DNA from: Candidatus Aminicenantota bacterium
GTDB lineage: Bacteria > Acidobacteriota > Aminicenantia > Aminicenantales > Saccharicenantaceae
Length of the DNA: 6,514 nt
Direction of reading: 5' to 3'
Assembly: GCA_022867105.1 (NCBI GenBank)
Contig: JALHVH010000253.1
Span: 1 to 6,514, forward strand
The translations under genes and the position numbers were made by a program. Within the stretch, counting starts at the first letter, position 1, and the number at the start of each line of letters is the position of its first letter. The notes under the pieces were generated by a model. That model had not been told where the DNA came from. It worked only from the letters and a program-made list of their open reading frames with translations, and searched no databases. Positions 1 through 5,492 of this stretch are shown one piece after another.

Positions 1-93
1 CATGCGGTTTGTGCTTTTTCCTTCGGACCTGGCGAGCTTGTCGAGCTTCTCCTTGAGTTCCGGGGAAAGCCGGACGATCATCTGAGTGCTCAT
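1..93 (-). CDS. Ribbon-helix-helix (CopG/ParD-like) protein, 5' part only
   Basis: The first 31 codons of a gene are visible on the minus strand, and the rest lies beyond the left edge. The peptide begins MSTQMIVRLSPELKEKLDKL and continues ARSEGKSTNRM. A short beta strand (TQMIVRLS) is followed by a charged helix and then a turn (EGKSTN) into a second helix. This is the classic N-terminal layout of CopG/Arc/MetJ ribbon-helix-helix DNA-binding proteins, many of which are antitoxins or small repressors. The ATG at 93-91 is preceded by GGAGA (105-101) with a 7-base spacer, which supports this start. A toxin partner (for example a ParE/RelE-like protein) would lie further left and cannot be seen. 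The fold call is fairly firm; the antitoxin role is only a possibility. Confidence 0.8.
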   Translation of the reverse strand, partial: MSTQMIVRLSPELKEKLDKLARSEGKSTNRM

Positions 94-111
94 GGGCCGG
101 TCTCCAATGAC

Positions 112-156
112 GATATTTTATAGGGAAGTCATATCACAGATGGAGGACCGAATCAA
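112..156 (-). promoter_or_regulatory. Candidate promoter/operator region for the ribbon-helix-helix gene
   Basis: Two weak promoter options read toward the gene starting at 93. One has TTGATT (156-151), a 17-base spacer and TATGAC (133-128), matching consensus at 4 of 6 bases in each box. The other is a lone TATAAA (122-117) without a clear -35 box. A small inverted repeat, GATAT (112-116) and ATATC (131-135) with centres 19 bases apart, overlaps both -10 candidates. Ribbon-helix-helix proteins often repress their own promoter through short repeats of this kind. The arms are only 5 bp in an A+T-rich stretch, so chance is a real alternative. The region overlaps the end of the small lipoprotein ORF. 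Confidence 0.3.
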
Positions 157-244
157 AGGCGTCTTCGTCAAATCGGGCGGCGGTTGAAGAGCACGCCCCC
201 AAAATCAGGACCGCCGCCATCGTCCAAAACAATGATCTTTTTAT
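134..244 (-). CDS. Putative 36-residue small lipoprotein (ATA in start position; possibly decayed)
   Basis: Read from the ATA codon at 244-242, the frame is open for 36 codons to a TGA at 136-134. The predicted peptide has two positive residues (KR), a hydrophobic stretch (LFWTMAAVLIL) and a lipobox LGAC with Cys at residue 18. A short polar and acidic tail (SSTAARFDEDAFDSVLHL) follows. This is an excellent lipoprotein signal peptide for signal peptidase II. AGAGGG (259-254) lies 9 bases before the ATA, and an extended -10 promoter lies just upstream, so the translation-initiation context points to codon ATA rather than to the later TTG (232-230) or ATG (220-218). ATA is a very poor start codon. 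The gene may use it inefficiently, may have lost an ATG by one base change, or may reflect a sequence error. Its size recalls entericidin-like micro-lipoproteins, but no family is recognised. Confidence 0.42.
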   Translation of the reverse strand: MKRSLFWTMAAVLILGACSSTAARFDEDAFDSVLHL

Positions 245-253
245 GGCTTTTTT

Positions 254-274
254 CCCTCTAAAATTATTATACCA
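254..274 (-). promoter_or_regulatory. Extended -10 promoter and Shine-Dalgarno for the small lipoprotein ORF
   Basis: On the minus strand TGGTATAAT (274-266) is a perfect TATAAT with an upstream TG extension, starting 4 bases after the stop codon of the peptidase gene. No good -35 box is present at 16-18 bases, as expected for extended -10 promoters. Transcription would begin near 259, giving a short leader with AGAGGG (259-254) followed by an A-rich spacer. The arrangement implies that the lipoprotein ORF, and perhaps the ribbon-helix-helix gene after it, is transcribed separately from the peptidase. Confidence 0.5.
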
Positions 275-277
275 CTT

Positions 278-1732
278 TCAAAGACGCTGGACGTAGTCCA
301 TGGCGTAGAGGGCCGTCAGGAGCTGGACGGAGGCCAGTTTTTTAATGGGAACGACCGTGTAGCTGAACTCCCGTTCCGCCTCCCCGGAACTTCGCTCGAA
401 CTCGGCCAAGCTCTCATTCAGGACCTTTTGAAGCACCGCCGGGAAAGCCGCGGCGGTCCGGTTTTTTTCAAACTCCAGGAGCCTGACGAACTGCCCTAAG
501 TTCAGAACGGAATAGAATTTACGCAGGGTCACAGCGTCCCACTTCTGCGCAGCCGTCGCCCGCTTCGCGTATTCTTTTTCCGCCTTCACGGCGTTCTCCT
601 GCGAAACGATCTCATCTTCGCCCGTCCTCAGGAGCTCTTCGATGGCGTCCACGAAAGGCGATCGGACCGTCAACAGCGGCTTGGCCTTCCGGTACTCGTC
701 CCCGAGAAAGCCGAGGAACATCCTTTCGTTTTCCAGCCCCTTCAGCACGGCTTCAGCCCGCGTCATATCGCTTGGCGCCGTATCTTCGATCCCGGGGTCG
801 TAGAAATAAGGCAATTCACAGTTCACGGTCAGGCCGTGATACTTGTCCCTGACATAATCATCGCTGGACTCGCCGCCGCTCGTCATTTTTTCCGGGGGCG
901 TCGGCGAGTATTTCTCCATCCAGTCGTAACCTTCCTTGAAATAGAGCATCTGGAACATCGCCCGGCTGTCGAACTTCTTCCCCCAGGGGACCTCCGGCTC
1001 GCCCAGGTGCAGCGGGAGCCCCTGGTCGGCGATGAACGCGTAGAAAGCGGGATAAAGCTCGGGCACGTCCCTGGACCAATAATAGTAGACTCCGCCAAAA
1101 CCGGAATTGTGGAGGCCGAAGGAGAAATCAATCCGGTTTCCGTCGATGATCTTCATCAAGGCCAGGGCTTCGGGCGTCGGCGTGTCGAACTTGTATTTCT
1201 TGTAAGTGACCGGGAAGGTCCACTCGACCTGCTGATAGGAAGGTGGCCGGTAGTAATTCCTGGCGTACTTGGTCAAGGTCAGCGTCCCCTTGAACCAGCC
1301 TTCGTTCAGCCTGGCCTTGTCCGGCTCGGCGCAGACCACAATGTGCCAGGTGAAATCGAAAAAGTCCCTCAGCTTCCCGTTCTTCGCCAACTCTTCGGTG
1401 AGGTAGTGAAGCATCATGCTTCCTATGGGCTCGTTGGGATGGGGGAAGCCGAACAGGAGAGCGTGGCGCTTCCCCTTCCCGACCCTGAACTCATAGATGG
1501 GACTCCCAAGGTCCGTTTTCCCGACGGTGTCCAAAGACACTAAGTCCGGGTATCGTTCTTTCAAGCCCCGCAACGAGGCGTGGAGCTCATCGACGGTTAG
1601 GAACTCCCGGTAGTCCGGCATCCCGGAAACGACTTGCTGGAAGAACGCTCCTTTGTCCGCCGGGCCCCTGCAGTAGGCCGACAAAGCAAAGGACAGAAAC
1701 AAAAGGATCCAAGGGGCTTGTCTTCTCTTCAT
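278..1732 (-). CDS. Secreted M14-family zinc carboxypeptidase-like protein
   Basis: This 484-residue protein resembles zinc metallocarboxypeptidases of family M14, which hydrolyse C-terminal residues from peptides or peptidoglycan stems. Residues 1-22 form an export signal: a basic KRRQ start, then a hydrophobic core and SAYC. The Cys at 21 could be a weak lipobox, but Tyr at -1 is atypical. The catalytic domain shows the zinc motif HPNE (98-101), a distal zinc-ligand candidate His208 (GLHNSG), NYYRP (159-163) at the usual substrate-carboxylate position, and Glu306 in NCELP as the likely general base. The ~165 residues after the catalytic core are helix-rich and unassigned. The ATG at 1732 is chosen because GGGAGG (1744-1739) sits 6 bases upstream and the signal peptide starts there. 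An in-frame extension to 1945 would overlap the tRNA gene. It probably acts outside the cytoplasm; the substrate is unknown. Confidence 0.85.
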   Translation of the reverse strand: MKRRQAPWILLFLSFALSAYCRGPADKGAFFQQVVSGMPDYREFLTVDELHASLRGLKERYPDLVSLDTVGKTDLGSPIYEFRVGKGKRHALLFGFPHPNEPIGSMMLHYLTEELAKNGKLRDFFDFTWHIVVCAEPDKARLNEGWFKGTLTLTKYARNYYRPPSYQQVEWTFPVTYKKYKFDTPTPEALALMKIIDGNRIDFSFGLHNSGFGGVYYYWSRDVPELYPAFYAFIADQGLPLHLGEPEVPWGKKFDSRAMFQMLYFKEGYDWMEKYSPTPPEKMTSGGESSDDYVRDKYHGLTVNCELPYFYDPGIEDTAPSDMTRAEAVLKGLENERMFLGFLGDEYRKAKPLLTVRSPFVDAIEELLRTGEDEIVSQENAVKAEKEYAKRATAAQKWDAVTLRKFYSVLNLGQFVRLLEFEKNRTAAAFPAVLQKVLNESLAEFERSSGEAEREFSYTVVPIKKLASVQLLTALYAMDYVQRL

Positions 1733-1744
1733 CGAGGTCCTCCC
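1733..1744 (-). promoter_or_regulatory. Shine-Dalgarno that fixes the M14 peptidase start
   Basis: GGGAGG at 1744-1739 lies 6 bases before the ATG at 1732-1730 on the minus strand. The next upstream in-frame ATG (1807-1805) has no comparable site, so this site decides the start in favour of the 484-residue signal-peptide form. Confidence 0.75.
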
Positions 1745-1821
1745 TCTTCGGTTCGCGTTCGGCGTTCCATGTTCATCCTCGCAGACTTTCCGGCCGGTAG
1801 TCCTCATGGCGTAATCGCCCA

Positions 1822-1852
1822 GATCGCGCGGCGGGCAGAGCGGATCGCGCGG
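1822..1852. repeat. Short direct repeat GATCGCGCGG, two copies 21 bp apart
   Basis: GATCGCGCGG occurs at 1822-1831 and again at 1843-1852. The period is exactly 21 bp, about two turns of the helix, which would place two bound proteins on the same DNA face. It lies in the 168-base gap between tRNA-Ala and the M14 peptidase gene, about 90-120 bases before the peptidase start. No convincing promoter is visible in the gap. The repeat could be an operator or a chance pair in G+C-rich DNA. Confidence 0.35.
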
Positions 1853-1900
1853 TGATGTCTCTGGAACTCGGGTCCGACGGGGGCGGCCCTTGAAGATTCG

Positions 1901-1976
<76 letters not shown>

Positions 1977-1989
1977 ACAAAGTGCACCC

Positions 1990-2018
1990 ATATTACCCAA
2001 AGACGGCCGCTCCGTCAA
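1990..2018 (-). promoter_or_regulatory. Sigma-70-type promoter of tRNA-Ala
   Basis: On the minus strand TTGACG (2018-2013) is followed by a 17-base spacer and TAATAT (1995-1990). This matches consensus at 5 of 6 bases in the -35 box and 4 of 6 in the -10 box, with ideal spacing. Initiation near 1983 would leave a very short leader before the mature 5' end at 1976. It may also serve the M14 peptidase gene downstream. Confidence 0.8.
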
Positions 2019-2050
2019 GCACGCGGCGGCGTTCCATCCCGGCATTCCCG

Positions 2051-2079
2051 TTGCCAACCGGAACGAACCCGGGTATAAT
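2051..2079 (+). promoter_or_regulatory. Sigma-70-type promoter of the ribokinase gene
   Basis: TTGCCA (2051-2056), a 17-base spacer and a perfect TATAAT (2074-2079) form a strong promoter pointing to the ribokinase gene. The expected start near 2086 gives a leader of about 33 bases. CCCG and CGGG arms flank the -10 box (2068-2083) and could be a small operator, though this is weak evidence. The promoter is back to back with that of tRNA-Ala, with 32 bases between the two -35 boxes. Confidence 0.8.
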
Positions 2080-2118
2080 CGGGCCGGATCGAGCGGGAGA
2101 CTTCTAGAAAGCGAGATC

Positions 2119-3084
2119 ATGGCAAAAATCAGGTCGTCCCCAAGGATCGTCATCGTCGGAAGTTCGAACACCGATATGACCATCAAGGCCCCCCGCCTGC
2201 CGCGCCCGGGAGAGACCATCCTCGGCGGCGAGTTCCTCATGACCGCCGGCGGCAAGGGCGCCAACCAAGCCGTCGCCGCCGCCCGCGCTCTCGATCCCCG
2301 CTCCCGCGGCGAAGTCGTCTTCATCGCCCGGGTCGGCGACGACATGTTCGGCCGGAAGGCCCTCGAAGGGTTCAAGCGGGAGGGGATCGTCTCTGACCAT
2401 ATCCTCAAGGACCCTGACGCCCCTTCCGGGGTCGCGCTCATCACTGTCGACTCCCGGGGTGAGAACACAATAACCGTGGCCCCCGGCGCCAACGCCCGGC
2501 TCTCCCCCCGGGACATCGATGCGGCCGGCCATCTGATCGCCTCCGCCTCGGTCCTCCTGATGCCGCTCGAGGTCCCGATGGAGACGGTCCACCGGGCCGC
2601 AGAGATCGCTTCGGCGCACGGCGTCCGTGTCATCATCAACCCCGCCCCGGCCCAGCCGATCCTGGGCAGTGACCTCCTCCGCCACGTCACTATCTTGACG
2701 CCGAACGAGACCGAGACTGAGATCCTCACCGGCGTCCGGATCGCGCACGAAAAGGACCTTCCCGCGGCCGCCGCCGCCCTCCTGGCCATCGGCCTGGAAG
2801 CCGTCTTTATCACGCTGGGGCCCCGGGGTGTCTATGCCGCTTCGGCCGATCTCCGGGAGCAGATCCCCGCGTTCGAGGTCGAGGCCGTGGACACCACCGC
2901 CGCCGGAGACGTCTTCAGCGGCACTCTGGCCGTGGCCCTCGCGGAAGGAAGGCCCCTCGCCGAGGCCGCCCGGTTCGCCAACGCCGCGGCCGCCCTATCG
3001 GTCAGTAAAATGGGCGCCCAGTCGTCCGCTCCCGGCCGCGCCGAGATCGACGATCTTCTCCGGCGGGACCGCTCTGAAAAATGA
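2119..3084 (+). CDS. rbsK: Ribokinase (PfkB family sugar kinase)
   Basis: This 321-residue cytosolic kinase would phosphorylate D-ribose to ribose 5-phosphate with ATP, feeding the pentose phosphate pathway and nucleotide synthesis. The sugar-binding GSSNTD lies at 14-19, the first PfkB signature GGKGANQA at 44-51, NPAPA at 174-178 and TPNETE at 194-199. ATP-site residues TLGPRG lie at 232-237. The second PfkB signature DTTAAGDVFSG (258-268) carries catalytic Asp264. The ending GAQSSAPGRAEID (299-311) is typical of ribokinases, so ribokinase is favoured over other PfkB kinases. The length is close to that of E. coli RbsK (309). The Shine-Dalgarno is weak (GCGAG close to the ATG), but the promoter upstream is strong. 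No transporter, RbsD or LacI-type regulator is adjacent, so ribose may come from nucleoside breakdown. A related deoxyribo- or nucleoside kinase activity cannot be excluded. Confidence 0.9.
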   Translation: MAKIRSSPRIVIVGSSNTDMTIKAPRLPRPGETILGGEFLMTAGGKGANQAVAAARALDPRSRGEVVFIARVGDDMFGRKALEGFKREGIVSDHILKDPDAPSGVALITVDSRGENTITVAPGANARLSPRDIDAAGHLIASASVLLMPLEVPMETVHRAAEIASAHGVRVIINPAPAQPILGSDLLRHVTILTPNETETEILTGVRIAHEKDLPAAAAALLAIGLEAVFITLGPRGVYAASADLREQIPAFEVEAVDTTAAGDVFSGTLAVALAEGRPLAEAARFANAAAALSVSKMGAQSSAPGRAEIDDLLRRDRSEK

Positions 3085-3103
3085 TCCGGCTTCATTCCGT
3101 GCA

Positions 3104-3117
3104 CAGAACAGGTTCTG
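3104..3117. terminator. Weak stem-loop between convergent genes
   Basis: CAGAA and TTCTG form a 5-bp stem around a CAGG loop in the 36-base gap between the ribokinase stop and the DUF4416 stop. On the plus strand it is followed by GGTTT, a poor T-tract; on the minus strand there is no T-tract. It is the only hairpin in a place where termination of both convergent transcripts is expected. It is too weak to be called a confident intrinsic terminator. Confidence 0.25.
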
Positions 3118-3120
3118 GGT

Positions 3121-3666
3121 TTAAGGCGGGGGGATCCCCCTGATCCGGTCCAAATAGCTTTTCCGGACATCCAGGAAGAACCTCCAATAATGCCTCGACC
3201 GGAAATCCGGATAGGTCCAGTCGAGGGTTTTGACGCCCGTCTTTACGAACAATAATTCGAGGTGGGCATAGATCCCGCCGCTCAGGGGGACACGATGGGC
3301 GAAGTTCTTGGTTGTGGCCATGATGAGCGCGGACGACGTGAGGATGCCGGGGTCGAGGTTGACGACCCGGTAGTCGGCCGCCGCGGCAGCCCGGACTTCC
3401 CCTTCCAGGGCGTTGGTTTGGAGTTTAATGGCGCTGAGGCCATCGGGGGGAACGAGCCGCTCGAAGCTCAAGAAGCCGCGTTTCAAGGCGGGGCCCATCT
3501 CTTTCTCGTAATAATCCGTGGTCGCGAAGGAAAAAACCGGGCTCCTGAAGTCGATGGGGCCGAAGCATTCAACGAGCCGCTCCTCACCTATCCGGAAGTA
3601 CTCCTCCCGGCCCGAGATCATCCCGCAGATGAGCTTGGCCGGGGTGAAGGGTTTTGCCTGGGTCAT
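3121..3666 (-). CDS. DUF4416 family protein
   Basis: This 181-residue protein matches the conserved pattern of the uncharacterised DUF4416 family. It has KLICGMIS near the start (11-18), DYYEKEMG (51-58), LKRGFLSFERL (61-71), KLQTNALE (81-88), a central NLDPG (103-107), TTKNFAHR (118-125), GGIYAHLEL (130-138) and WTYPDFRS (150-157). No signal peptide or membrane segment is present, so it should be cytosolic. The molecular function is unknown for the family. It is the last gene of the four-gene minus-strand run: its ATG lies 9 bases after the stop of the Fe-S protein gene, and its Shine-Dalgarno GAGG (3677-3674) overlaps that stop codon, suggesting translational coupling. The length is normal and the gene appears intact. 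Confidence 0.85.
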   Translation of the reverse strand: MTQAKPFTPAKLICGMISGREEYFRIGEERLVECFGPIDFRSPVFSFATTDYYEKEMGPALKRGFLSFERLVPPDGLSAIKLQTNALEGEVRAAAAADYRVVNLDPGILTSSALIMATTKNFAHRVPLSGGIYAHLELLFVKTGVKTLDWTYPDFRSRHYWRFFLDVRKSYLDRIRGIPPP

Positions 3667-3675
3667 GGGACAACC

Positions 3676-4950
3676 TCAAGCCATCTTCGCGATCAAATAT
3701 TCCAGGTACCGCGATTTCATCTGGCGGCCGGCCATGGCCTGCTTGACCGGGGGGAGTTTCAGGATGACGCCGAGAATCGCCGCCATCGCCCGGTGGTTCC
3801 ATTGGGCATGGTTATCGAAGATGAGGTTCTGGAGCTTGCCCCGCTCGATGGCCATCAGAACGGCCCGGTGGACCGAGTTCTGCGGCGTGATGATTCTTTT
3901 CGGATGGGGAACAAGGGTGATGCTCCGGCTCGAGCAGGTCCGCACGCACAAGCCGCAGCCCAGGCAGATCTCCTCGTTCAGGCGCGCCTTGCGCTTCTTG
4001 GGCTGGTGAGGGTCGTTGGCCGAAACGATGCTCATCGCCTCGACCGGACAGACGTCCACGCACGTGCCGCATCCGGAGCAGCCGGTTTCGTCGACGCAGG
4101 GAAGGAAATTCGTGTGGATCGGGAAGACGGACCCGAAGCGCTTGATGCCGATAAGAGCCTCGCAGCAACAGCCGCAGCAGTTGCAGATGAAGCTCACGCT
4201 CCGACGGACGTTCTCGCCGAATTGGACGAGGTTTCGTTCATAAGCCTGCTCGAGGAGGTCCAATCCCTCCTTCACGTCGACCGGCCGGGCGATCCCGTGC
4301 TTGGTGAGTGAGAACGCCACGGTATTGAAGGTCATGCAGATGTTCTGGGGCGCGTCGCAGGCGCGGCCGACATGCATCATCTTGTGGCGGCAGTAGCAGA
4401 CACCGATCGCCCTGTGCCTGGCGGTCTTGATCACCTCGCTCGCCCGTTCGTAGTCCAGAACTTCAAGCGAATGATCGGACGGCAGAGCGGGCTCGTGGAC
4501 GAATACCCGTCCGAGCTGGGTTTCGCCGTTGACGAAGAGGGCCTTAATGAAGTCCTCTTCCACGTTAAGATACTGGTAGAGGAGCTCCGCGAGCAGCTTC
4601 TGATCGATGTCCTGACGCACCCGCATCATCGAGAATTCAAAAAAGCCGGCCATCGGAGGCGGCAGGGAGTATAGGCTCCGTCCGTGCCTTTCATTATCCA
4701 CGAGGAGGCCGCGTTCGGCCAGGGAATCCAGGACCTTCCGCGCCTCGCTTTCGGGCTTTTTCCAGATGAGGGCGGCCTTCTTCGCCGTGAAAGGTTTTAT
4801 GGGCAGCGAGGAAACGAGGCCAGCTTCATTTTCGGAAAAAAGCATCCGGAGGATCTTGAACAGCAGATCCGAGGGGGGGGCCCCCTGGGGGGAACGGTTG
4901 AGCCGCTTTACGAGTTGCTGATATCCGTCTCGTGCTGTCCGGTGGGCCAT
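3676..4950 (-). CDS. Two-[4Fe-4S] ferredoxin-domain protein with N-terminal helical/winged region
   Basis: This 424-residue cytosolic protein is cysteine-rich, with 19 Cys. Residues about 25-95 look like a winged-helix segment (LPIKPFTAKKAALIWKKPES, then LDSLAERGLLVD), which could bind DNA or a partner. A middle region holds CYC (185-187), C198 and C205, followed by CNCCGCCC (256-263). Two ferredoxin motifs come next: C291-x2-C294-x2-C297-x3-C301-P and C329-x2-C332-x2-C335-x3-C339-S, each able to hold a [4Fe-4S] cluster. A helical tail completes the protein. Similar Fe-S proteins occur in anaerobes such as deltaproteobacteria, generally without an assigned reaction. An electron-transfer or redox-sensing role is inferred. 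The ATG at 4950 follows AGAGGA (4962-4957) by 6 bases. The gene sits 17 bases after the SnoaL-like gene and just before DUF4416. A G8 tract lies in its early codons. Confidence 0.88.
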   Translation of the reverse strand: MAHRTARDGYQQLVKRLNRSPQGAPPSDLLFKILRMLFSENEAGLVSSLPIKPFTAKKAALIWKKPESEARKVLDSLAERGLLVDNERHGRSLYSLPPPMAGFFEFSMMRVRQDIDQKLLAELLYQYLNVEEDFIKALFVNGETQLGRVFVHEPALPSDHSLEVLDYERASEVIKTARHRAIGVCYCRHKMMHVGRACDAPQNICMTFNTVAFSLTKHGIARPVDVKEGLDLLEQAYERNLVQFGENVRRSVSFICNCCGCCCEALIGIKRFGSVFPIHTNFLPCVDETGCSGCGTCVDVCPVEAMSIVSANDPHQPKKRKARLNEEICLGCGLCVRTCSSRSITLVPHPKRIITPQNSVHRAVLMAIERGKLQNLIFDNHAQWNHRAMAAILGVILKLPPVKQAMAGRQMKSRYLEYLIAKMA

Positions 4951-4967
4951 GATTCATCCTCTGCCGG

Positions 4968-5474
4968 TCAAGTCAGCTTCTTCCCGGAGTCGGCAAACGC
5001 TTTCATGACGGCCGGGCGGATCTCCGGGACAACCTGGTTCGGGATCGTGAAGGCCAGGTTGTAGAGGCGGATCTTCCAGGCCCCGTCGATCTTTTCAAGA
5101 GCTCCGGAGCCGCGACACGGCCAATAGGACTTGGAAATGAGGTCCTCGTCGAACCAGGCCGTCGTCCCGTCGGCCGACAGGGAAATGTTGCGCCGGATCG
5201 CAGAATAAACCCACGCCGACGTCCCCTGGAACCGGGGCACGGCCCAGGCTTCGAACTCCTCTTTCGTCCATCGCTCGGTCACGTCCGTCCCGAGGAAGAC
5301 CGCGCCCGGCGCCATCGACCCAAAATAGGTCTTGGCGTCGGCCGTGGCCGCCGCCTTGTGCCAGCCGGTGAGGAGGACGTCGATCTCAGCTATGGCGGAA
5401 GCATTCTTATCCTGCGCTGCGGGAAAGACCGCGGCGATCGCGAATACAGCCAGGGCAATGAAGGTCTTTTTCAT
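4968..5474 (-). CDS. Exported SnoaL/NTF2-like protein
   Basis: This 168-residue protein has a signal peptide (MKKTFIALAVFAIAAVFPAA, cleavage likely before Gln21). A single NTF2/SnoaL-like domain of the SnoaL_3/DUF4440 type follows. Recognisable positions are a helix IDVLLTGWHKAAATAD (31-46), the strand AVFLGTDVTERWTKEEFEAW (58-77), W89, and TAWFDEDL (105-112). The late segment GALEKIDGAWKIRLYNLAFT (124-143) is followed by IPN (144-146). Such domains form a cone-shaped pocket that may bind or convert a small molecule, but many members have no known activity. The ATG at 5474 is preferred because AAGGAG (5486-5481) lies 6 bases upstream. An in-frame TTG at 5489 would put this Shine-Dalgarno inside the coding region. 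It starts 18 bases after the stop of the serine hydrolase gene, so the two probably share an mRNA and a cell compartment. Confidence 0.85.
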   Translation of the reverse strand: MKKTFIALAVFAIAAVFPAAQDKNASAIAEIDVLLTGWHKAAATADAKTYFGSMAPGAVFLGTDVTERWTKEEFEAWAVPRFQGTSAWVYSAIRRNISLSADGTTAWFDEDLISKSYWPCRGSGALEKIDGAWKIRLYNLAFTIPNQVVPEIRPAVMKAFADSGKKLT

Positions 5475-5486
5475 GATCGGCTCCTT
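5475..5486 (-). promoter_or_regulatory. Shine-Dalgarno that fixes the SnoaL-like gene start
   Basis: AAGGAG at 5486-5481 sits 6 bases before the ATG at 5474-5472 on the minus strand. It rules out the upstream in-frame TTG (5489) as the preferred start and leaves the signal peptide beginning with MKK. Confidence 0.75.
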
Positions 5487-5492
5487 CAAGGA

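Noticed and set aside
836..1543. Plus-strand open frame of 235 codons
   Set aside because: It is antisense to the M14 peptidase across its catalytic motifs and has no supporting signal.
1877..1900. G+C-rich stem after tRNA-Ala
   Set aside because: The pairing is short and bulged, and no T run follows, so it is not an intrinsic terminator.
3129..3140. Palindrome GGGGGATCCCCC
   Set aside because: It encodes the Ile-Pro-Pro region at the end of the DUF4416 protein, has no room for a proper loop and no T-tract, so it is not a terminator.
3262..4311. Long plus-strand open frame of 349 codons
   Set aside because: It lies antisense to the Fe-S and DUF4416 genes, both of which have clear motifs and Shine-Dalgarno sites. 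Its product has no recognisable domain, and G+C-rich coding DNA often leaves such frames open.
5475..5489. TTG start giving five extra residues to the SnoaL-like protein
   Set aside because: The AAGGAG site lies within those codons and is ideally spaced for the ATG at 5474.
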